Shown: positions 5,626-9,839 of the stretch, piece by piece | How the letters are laid out: the number at the start of each line of letters is the position of its first letter | Position numbering within the stretch: the first letter of the stretch is position 1 | DNA from: Methanomicrobiales archaeon | Lineage (GTDB): Archaea > Halobacteriota > Syntropharchaeia > Alkanophagales > Methanospirareceae | NCBI GenBank assembly: GCA_003160755.1 | Contig: QEXZ01000037.1 | Location: forward strand, 1-9,839 | Length of the DNA: 9,839 bases | Direction of reading: 5' to 3' | Notes under the pieces: model-generated | Told to the model about the DNA's origin: nothing | Database searches by the model: none | Seen by the model: the letters and a program-made list of their open reading frames with translations, nothing else | Program-made: the position numbers and the translations under genes

Positions 5626-5670
5626 ATTTTTCTCTCCCGCATTTTTTCTGATTAAGCATATTATCTTCCC

Positions 5671-5680
5671 ATTATAAATA
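5671..5680 (-). promoter_or_regulatory. Box A of the toxin-antitoxin pair
   Basis: Minus-strand TATTTATAAT; predicted start near 5651 and a leader of about 26 nt carrying GGGAG (5634-5638). Confidence 0.6.
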
Positions 5681-5784
5681 TCCCCTTCTTTTGATTTAAG
5701 ATTTACCCTGAAAAAAAGGGGAAGAAGGTAAAGATATACACGAAGGGTGAAGAGATAAGTCTGATGCCGGGTTGAGTTGAATAG

Positions 5785-6125
5785 ATTTCAATGCAGCGTG
5801 GTCTGCGTACTTATCATTCAAATGCTATTGAAGGCAATACGCTCACACTTCAAGAAACCAAACTCGTGCTTGAAGAAGGGATAACAATTGGCGGGAAATC
5901 GCTAAATCCGTAGACGAGTCATTAACGCTCTATTTGGCGATTTTTGGTGGCACAGACGAGCTGATTTCTCTTGCGGAATTGGCAAAGGTAAAGGAGTGCC
6001 CATACTCACAGGAATATCTCGGGCTGAGAGCAAGACAGGGATTTTTAGATGCAGTTAAAATTGGAAGAAAATGGTTCTCTACTAAACGAGCATTAATGGA
6101 TTATATCAGAGAGCATGCTAAATGA
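5785..6125 (+). pseudogene. Fic-family protein remnant: N-terminal motif plus C-terminal DNA-binding-like domain, catalytic core deleted
   Basis: From ATG 5791 a 40-residue stretch reads LRTYHSNAIEGNTLTL, then QETKLVLEEGITIGGKSL, the conserved N-terminal block of Fic proteins (YHSNAIEGNTL, GITIGGKSL), and stops at TAG 5911. A second frame, overlapping it from about 5885, reads EIAKSVDESLTLYLAIFGGT, then DELISLAELAKVKECPYSQE, then YLGLRARQGFLDAVKIGRKW, and ends at TGA 6123. This YSQEYL..RARQG.L.A.KIGR.W pattern is a helix-turn-helix/excisionase-like module. The Fic catalytic loop (HPFxDGNGR) is absent. The simplest reading is one Fic gene that lost its middle and its frame in a deletion, and also its first tens of codons. 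The second part might still be made from TTG 5934 as a 63-residue protein. Before it, an open frame at 5695-5775 (IYPEKKGKKVKIYTKGEEIS) may be another fragment, unidentified. Confidence 0.65.
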
Positions 6126-6136
6126 GCTTCTTTGAT

Positions 6137-6166
6137 CAAACTTTCTTTCTAAGAAAGTTTGTTTTA
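6137..6166. terminator. Convergent (possibly bidirectional) terminator hairpin
   Basis: Perfect 11-bp stem CAAACTTTCTT (6137-6147)/AAGAAAGTTTG (6151-6161), loop TCT, then TTTT on the plus strand. It lies 11 bp after the Fic remnant and 2 bp beyond the gltX stop, so it can serve both converging transcripts. Confidence 0.65.
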
Positions 6167-7993
6167 ATGCGTGAAATATGCCACTACTTCTTTTCCCTTC
6201 TCTTTTTCCACTACCGAATCAATCCTGACGAACCCGTATCTTTCGAACTGCACCACATTGCCAAGTTCCGAAGCAATCAAAGGCTCGCCAATGCCTTCGT
6301 CTGTCCCGTCAGGCTTCTTCACTACGACTTTTATACCTTCTGATGGCGCCCATTGAATAATCGAGACGTCTTCTGCAGGTGTTTCTACGACGTTCGCAAC
6401 CAGGGGCTCGATTTGCTCTATTTCCACATCACAGAGGAATTTTAGCCGTATTCGTTGTCCCTGTTTTAGTTTAGCGAAATCATCACCACTTATGTAAACC
6501 GTATTGCCTGTTCTTATCTCCCTGTAATCCTCTTTTGAAGGATGTTTCAATGCCTTAGCCACAAAGGATAGCCCATCCTTTAGTTTCATCTCCTTCGGAT
6601 TACGCACAAAGAAGTATCTCAATGCGAGTGCATCCACAGCTTTCCTGTTCTCTGCATACAAGTTCTTCATGCTCACTGCGATATCGGTTTGAGTAACGCC
6701 GATAGAGATAAAGAACTTCCGAATCGCTTCCGGCTGAAACCCTCTTCTGCGAAGTGCCTTTAGCGTTGGCAGTTGAGGGTCGTCCCACCCTTCGTATTCG
6801 CCATTTTCTATCCTCTTTCTCAGCTCGGAAGTGCTTAATTTACCGAATTCCTGTACTTTTATCCTGCCCCAAACCATTGTCGTTGGATATCGCCAGCCGA
6901 GATGGTCGTATAAGAACCGCTGCCGCTTTTCCGACTTCATCAGGTCTTTTCCACGTATTATGTGCGTTATGCCGAGCAAATGGTCCTCTATCGCCGACTC
7001 GAAATCTAGCGTTGGCCACACCACGTATTTATCGCCAACCCTCGGATGCGCCCGTTTTAAAATTCTGAGTGCGACCCAATCGCGTAAAGCCGGGTCTGCA
7101 CTCGCCATGTCCGTTTTTATCCTCAGAACCGCTTCTTTTTCTTCGTAGACGCCATTTAACATCTTTTTCCAACATCCTATATTCGCTTCAATATCGGCAG
7201 CCCTGTGAGGGCAGGGTCGCTTGTGGTCTTTATACTGCTTAAATGTCTCTGCAGGACAAAAGCAGACATACGCCACTCCTTTTTTTAGCAGCTCTTCCGC
7301 ATATTTGTAATACAAATCCATGCGTTCCGACGCCACTACCACCTCATCGGGCTCGGCATCCAGCCACGCACAATCCTCAAGATACCAGTCATAAGCTTCG
7401 AGTAAAGGTCGTTTCAATACAGGGTCGGTGTCGTCAAACCTCAGAATGAATTTACCATCGTGCATCTTCACATACTCCGAATTCACGATTATGCCTCGCG
7501 TACTGCCAAGCGTCGCAGCGCCGTTAGGGTTAGGTGCGAATCGCATCACAACTTTTTCACCTTCCGCAAGAGACAGTTCGGGGAGTCCCGGTTCACGTTT
7601 TTCTTTCTCTTTCGCTTTCACTGTTAGCTCTGTTACCAATTCCGGAGCTATCTTAGTCAATTCTTCCACTCGTTCTTCCTTGCTCATTGCCTCTATACTC
7701 TTTATCTCCTCTTTCGCCAATATCGAGACCCGTTTCGCATCCTTCCTTAATTCGAGATGTTCAGCAAGAACCTTCTTCACCACTGCATCCTCTTTTGGTG
7801 GTTTCTCGTACTTCACGGCATTCTGCAGCGCATATTTCCTTATTTTTGCCCTTGTCTCCGTTTCTTCCATTTTCGCTGTTTTTTCACCGTTTAATAAATG
7901 AGCTACGCTAAGAAAAACTTTTTCACTGAGATATTTGATTTTGTTTCTTGCGAGCGAAGATAACTTCTCTAATTTAGCTGTGATGGAATGCAT
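6164..7993 (-). CDS. gltX: Glutamyl-tRNA synthetase, archaeal type
   Basis: Charges tRNA-Glu (and in archaea often only this, with tRNA-Gln made by amidation); class I synthetase. Numbered from ATG 7993: helical N-terminal region (51-130, RKYALQNAVKYEKPPKEDAV), HIGH-region RFAPNPNGAATLGSTRG (151-167), FILRFDDTDPVLKRPLLEAY (182-201), DHLLGITHIIRGKDLM (337-352), KMSKS-equivalent GKLSTS (384-389), and a beta-barrel anticodon-binding C-terminus. The HIGH box is degenerate (ATLGS), as I recall for Methanosarcina-type enzymes, so this need not mean loss of function. Start: 7993 has GAGG 7 nt upstream and the promoter about 45 bp away; M42 (7870, MEETETRAKIRKYA) matches the usual family N-terminus and would give 568 residues. 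I keep 7993 with the alternative noted. Confidence 0.93.
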   Translation of the reverse strand: MHSITAKLEKLSSLARNKIKYLSEKVFLSVAHLLNGEKTAKMEETETRAKIRKYALQNAVKYEKPPKEDAVVKKVLAEHLELRKDAKRVSILAKEEIKSIEAMSKEERVEELTKIAPELVTELTVKAKEKEKREPGLPELSLAEGEKVVMRFAPNPNGAATLGSTRGIIVNSEYVKMHDGKFILRFDDTDPVLKRPLLEAYDWYLEDCAWLDAEPDEVVVASERMDLYYKYAEELLKKGVAYVCFCPAETFKQYKDHKRPCPHRAADIEANIGCWKKMLNGVYEEKEAVLRIKTDMASADPALRDWVALRILKRAHPRVGDKYVVWPTLDFESAIEDHLLGITHIIRGKDLMKSEKRQRFLYDHLGWRYPTTMVWGRIKVQEFGKLSTSELRKRIENGEYEGWDDPQLPTLKALRRRGFQPEAIRKFFISIGVTQTDIAVSMKNLYAENRKAVDALALRYFFVRNPKEMKLKDGLSFVAKALKHPSKEDYREIRTGNTVYISGDDFAKLKQGQRIRLKFLCDVEIEQIEPLVANVVETPAEDVSIIQWAPSEGIKVVVKKPDGTDEGIGEPLIASELGNVVQFERYGFVRIDSVVEKEKGKEVVAYFTH

Positions 7994-8030
7994 ACCAATG
8001 CCTCAATACTCAAGATGAAATAATACCAAA

Positions 8031-8044
8031 GCTATTTAAATAGC
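8031..8044. promoter_or_regulatory. Palindromic TATA element shared by gltX and the FmdE-domain gene
   Basis: GCTATTTAAATAGC is an exact 14-bp palindrome in the 112-bp divergent gap. Its centre is about 45 bp from the gltX ATG (7993) and about 69 bp from ATG 8106. With a start about 25 bp either way, leaders would be about 18 nt (gltX) and about 44 nt (FmdE gene, containing its SD). It is the only good box A in the gap, so it probably fires in both directions. Confidence 0.6.
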
Positions 8045-8084
8045 AAAAAATATTTTCATTATGGAATTGGGTATTAAAAAAAAT

Positions 8085-8092
8085 AGGAGGTG
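8085..8092 (+). promoter_or_regulatory. Strong Shine-Dalgarno AGGAGGTG
   Basis: Lies 13 nt before ATG 8106 (16 nt before the adjacent ATG 8109), an unusually full match to the 16S 3' end with slightly long spacing through an A-rich tract. It supports the start at this ATG pair. Confidence 0.7.
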
Positions 8093-8105
8093 AAAAAAAA
8101 AAGAA

Positions 8106-9458
8106 ATGATGAAAAGAAAATTGGCTGTAGTGGTCTTAGCAATATTCTTGTGTAGTGTATTCGCTGTAACTGGTTCGGCACAAGGGAGCCTCGTCAGTGA
8201 TTATCCAGAGTTAAAGCCGGTAGTTGACTCCGTTGGAGAAGATGAACTATCAGTGATGGATTTAGTAGGGTTCAAAGCTGCAGATAGAGCAATGAATGAT
8301 TTGCAAGTTAGCAAAGGAGATTCAAACATTTTGGCACTGACAGACGCGGGGTATGTGCCCATGATAGGCGATTATACCACGGAAAAAGCGCTCAATGGCG
8401 TAACGCTAACCAGCGGTGCTTCTCGAGGTAAAGCGAATTTAATAAATGTGCACAAGCCATACAATTCTCCGCTCTGGTTTGCCTTTTTCGACAAAGAGAG
8501 CAAAGAATGCGTTTATCTCGAAGCCGATAGCGAAGTTCTTAAAACCTATCTGGACAGAGTGAAGACAGAAAGAGAAGCGGCTTTAAGCGATTTCATGAGC
8601 CTCAAGGACGAGGAAATCTTCACGCGGATTGCGAAAGAGAATATAGATGCAGATAAGCTGCTCAGCGACCCGGAAGTGTGGCAGGAGAAGATGGTTGCAA
8701 AGGTATTCGGTGGAAACGAATTCAGCTTGATTACATTGAGTAATGTTTGGGCTAAAGGCTTGCCAAATGATTTCCTTAAAGTGGCTGAGCTTCATGACCA
8801 TATCTGCCCCGGGCTGACGAGTGGCTATCTGATAGCGGAATACGTGAAAGAGGAACTCCCCGCTGCAAATCCCAGGAAAGAATACACGGTCATAGCAATT
8901 CCGCCCTGGTGCAAGGACGATGCGCTAATAATAATCTTTGAAACTAACGTGGGGCATAAGCGGACATTTGTAAAGTGGCTAACTGCGGAGCAAAAGGCGG
9001 CACTCCCAAAAGAGGCGAAAAACGTTGCCAACATAATTATTAAAGAGGACCTGAAAACGGGAAAAGGAGAAGGAATAGTTGTGGCTTTTGACTGGGATAA
9101 GGCATTTCAAATGTGCGGTGACGTAAGTAGTAAAGACCTCAAAGCTTTTGACACCTATAAGTGGTGGTGGGTGAGGCTAAAGATGGACCTCTTCATGATG
9201 GATTACCTAGACGAGCCGGAAACTTTCGTGTCAACACTAAAAAGCTTTACAGTGGAAAGCCCTGCTGAAATAGAAAAGCTTAAGAGCGCTGGCGTAAATC
9301 CGTTAGTCGAGCTGGGCATCATGCCAGAACCCGGAGCTACACTGGCACCGGCATCGACACCCGCAGAAAAAACACCGTCAATCCCAGGACTCGCAGTAAT
9401 TGCCGCCATAGCCATAGCAGGCATTGTCGCGTATGCCGCGAGAAGAAGAAAGACATAG
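8106..9458 (+). CDS. Secreted, C-terminally anchored FmdE-domain protein
   Basis: 450 residues. Signal peptide 1-25 (MMKRK, hydrophobic 6-21, GSAQG). Residues about 30-215 form an N-terminal region with VMDLVGFKAADRAMNDL and no family I recognise. Residues about 222-365 carry the FmdE signature: VAELHDHICPGLTSGYLIAE (H230, H232, C234), AIPPWCKDDALIIIFETNVG with C269, and CGDV (C337). These His/Cys residues probably bind metal. A Pro/Thr/Ala linker (408-426) leads to IPGLAVIAAIAIAGIVAYAA then RRRKT, a PGF-CTERM-like archaeosortase signal or plain membrane anchor, placing the domain outside the cell. FmdE was named from the molybdenum formylmethanofuran dehydrogenase operon, but its role is unsettled and no fmd/fwd subunit is adjacent here. 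The ATG at 8106 or 8109 follows a strong SD. Single-gene unit with a strong terminator. Confidence 0.85.
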   Translation: MMKRKLAVVVLAIFLCSVFAVTGSAQGSLVSDYPELKPVVDSVGEDELSVMDLVGFKAADRAMNDLQVSKGDSNILALTDAGYVPMIGDYTTEKALNGVTLTSGASRGKANLINVHKPYNSPLWFAFFDKESKECVYLEADSEVLKTYLDRVKTEREAALSDFMSLKDEEIFTRIAKENIDADKLLSDPEVWQEKMVAKVFGGNEFSLITLSNVWAKGLPNDFLKVAELHDHICPGLTSGYLIAEYVKEELPAANPRKEYTVIAIPPWCKDDALIIIFETNVGHKRTFVKWLTAEQKAALPKEAKNVANIIIKEDLKTGKGEGIVVAFDWDKAFQMCGDVSSKDLKAFDTYKWWWVRLKMDLFMMDYLDEPETFVSTLKSFTVESPAEIEKLKSAGVNPLVELGIMPEPGATLAPASTPAEKTPSIPGLAVIAAIAIAGIVAYAARRRKT

Positions 9459-9495
9459 TATAACCCGCTAAGAAAATTTTAAATTCGGGGAAGCG

Positions 9496-9546
9496 AGGGG
9501 GTAAACGTAATATCACCCCCTATCTCCTTCCCTTTCCTTTTTTTTT
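9496..9546 (+). terminator. Intrinsic-type terminator of the FmdE-domain gene
   Basis: AGGGGGT (9496-9502) pairs with ACCCCCT (9515-9521) around a 12-nt loop; then a pyrimidine tract ending in T9 (9538-9546). It sits 38 bp after the stop. The following 9547-9643 is AT-rich and shows no feature. Confidence 0.75.
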
Positions 9547-9643
9547 CGTAGAGTTCTTATGCCTTATTTACGAGAAGTAGCCCTTCTAATAATACTAATC
9601 AATCTAAAATCAGAATAATGCATAAATAAAAAATAGATAAAAA

Positions 9644-9661
9644 CCGAAAGTCTTAAATATA
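9644..9661 (+). promoter_or_regulatory. BRE plus TATA promoter of the last gene
   Basis: CCGAAAG (9644-9650, BRE) followed by CTTAAATATA (9652-9661) is close to the archaeal consensus. Transcription would start near 9682, just before AGGAGGT (9683-9689), which lies 11 nt before ATG 9701. A strongly expressed gene is implied. Confidence 0.75.
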
Positions 9662-9700
9662 CCTAAAATAGAGATAACAAATAGGAGGTATATACCAAAA

Positions 9701-9839
9701 ATGTGCGCACCAATAACGGTAGCAGCAGTGGGTGGGGCGATTGCTGTTCAAGCAGCAATAGCAGCTAAAGTCATAGGTGCTGTCGTTCTCGGCAGTATCT
9801 TTGTGGCGAACTACATCCATCCACTAAAACGACTAAACC
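9701..9839 (+). CDS. Small hydrophobic (membrane) protein, 3'-truncated by the window
   Basis: Not listed among long frames because the window ends first. The 46 visible residues read MCAPITVAAVGGAIAVQAAI, then AAKVIGAVVLGSIFVANYIH, then PLKRLN. This is an Ala/Val/Gly-rich membrane-spanning segment covering most of residues 5-38, ending in a basic PLKRLN that suggests a cytoplasmic side. No signal-peptidase motif. Start ATG has a full SD (AGGAGGT) and a near-consensus BRE/TATA upstream. I do not recognise the family; a subunit of a membrane complex or transporter would fit the composition but is only a guess. Independent of the FmdE gene, whose terminator lies between. Confidence 0.65.
   Translation, partial: MCAPITVAAVGGAIAVQAAIAAKVIGAVVLGSIFVANYIHPLKRLN

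Noticed and set aside
7428..7901. 157-residue plus-strand frame with hydrophobic stretches
   Set aside because: Opposite gltX; Ser/Phe-rich composition is the complement of Lys/Glu-rich coding sequence.
1..9839. CRISPR array or cas genes
   Set aside because: No regularly spaced direct repeats and no Cas-like protein on either strand.

Overview
The window reads as chromosomal DNA of a methane-metabolising euryarchaeon. It carries an F420-dependent methylene-H4MPT dehydrogenase (mtd), an archaeal-type glutamyl-tRNA synthetase, the archaeal 4-phosphopantoate--beta-alanine ligase and an FmdE-domain surface protein. Promoters are archaeal (BRE/TATA box A about 25 nt before the start, several apparently leaderless transcripts). 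Protein similarities recalled from memory point to the Methanosarcinales/Syntrophoarchaeum/ANME-1 group; the exact lineage cannot be fixed from this sequence alone.

Layout. 1-554: 3' part of the phosphopantothenate-synthesis ligase. 687-759: tRNA-Val(UAC), with its own box A. 663-965 (minus): a small ribbon-helix-helix-like ORF that runs backwards through the tRNA gene. 1009-2655: a complete 1,647-bp insertion sequence with 24-bp imperfect terminal inverted repeats and an exact 9-bp target duplication. Its DDE transposase is split by a +1 frame change near codon 29. The IS landed between the ribbon-helix-helix gene and what looks like that gene's TATA box. 2956-3396 and 3529-3720: a small lipoprotein and a two-helix membrane protein, each with its own near-leaderless promoter. 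3723-3882: two inverted repeats, the second resembling a dispersed palindromic repeat. 3921-4760 (minus): mtd with its terminator. 4835-5625 (minus): a UPF0175/DUF3368 (PIN) toxin-antitoxin pair with a 4-bp overlap. 5785-6125: remnant of a Fic-family gene whose catalytic middle is missing. 6164-7993 (minus): gltX. 8106-9458 (plus): secreted FmdE-domain protein with a PGF-CTERM-like C-terminal anchor, sharing with gltX a perfectly palindromic TATA element. 9701-9839: start of a small hydrophobic protein with a textbook BRE/TATA/SD.

Housekeeping genes (coenzyme A synthesis, tRNA-Val, GluRS) and C1 metabolism (Mtd, FmdE) alternate with accessory DNA (IS, toxin-antitoxin pair, Fic remnant, palindromic repeats). 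Apart from the toxin-antitoxin pair there is no operon; most genes are single transcription units with visible promoters and hairpin plus T-run terminators. I found no convincing new multi-gene system. The most informative oddities are the frameshifted transposase in an otherwise intact IS, the promoter split by that IS, the secreted FmdE protein, and the palindromic divergent promoter.
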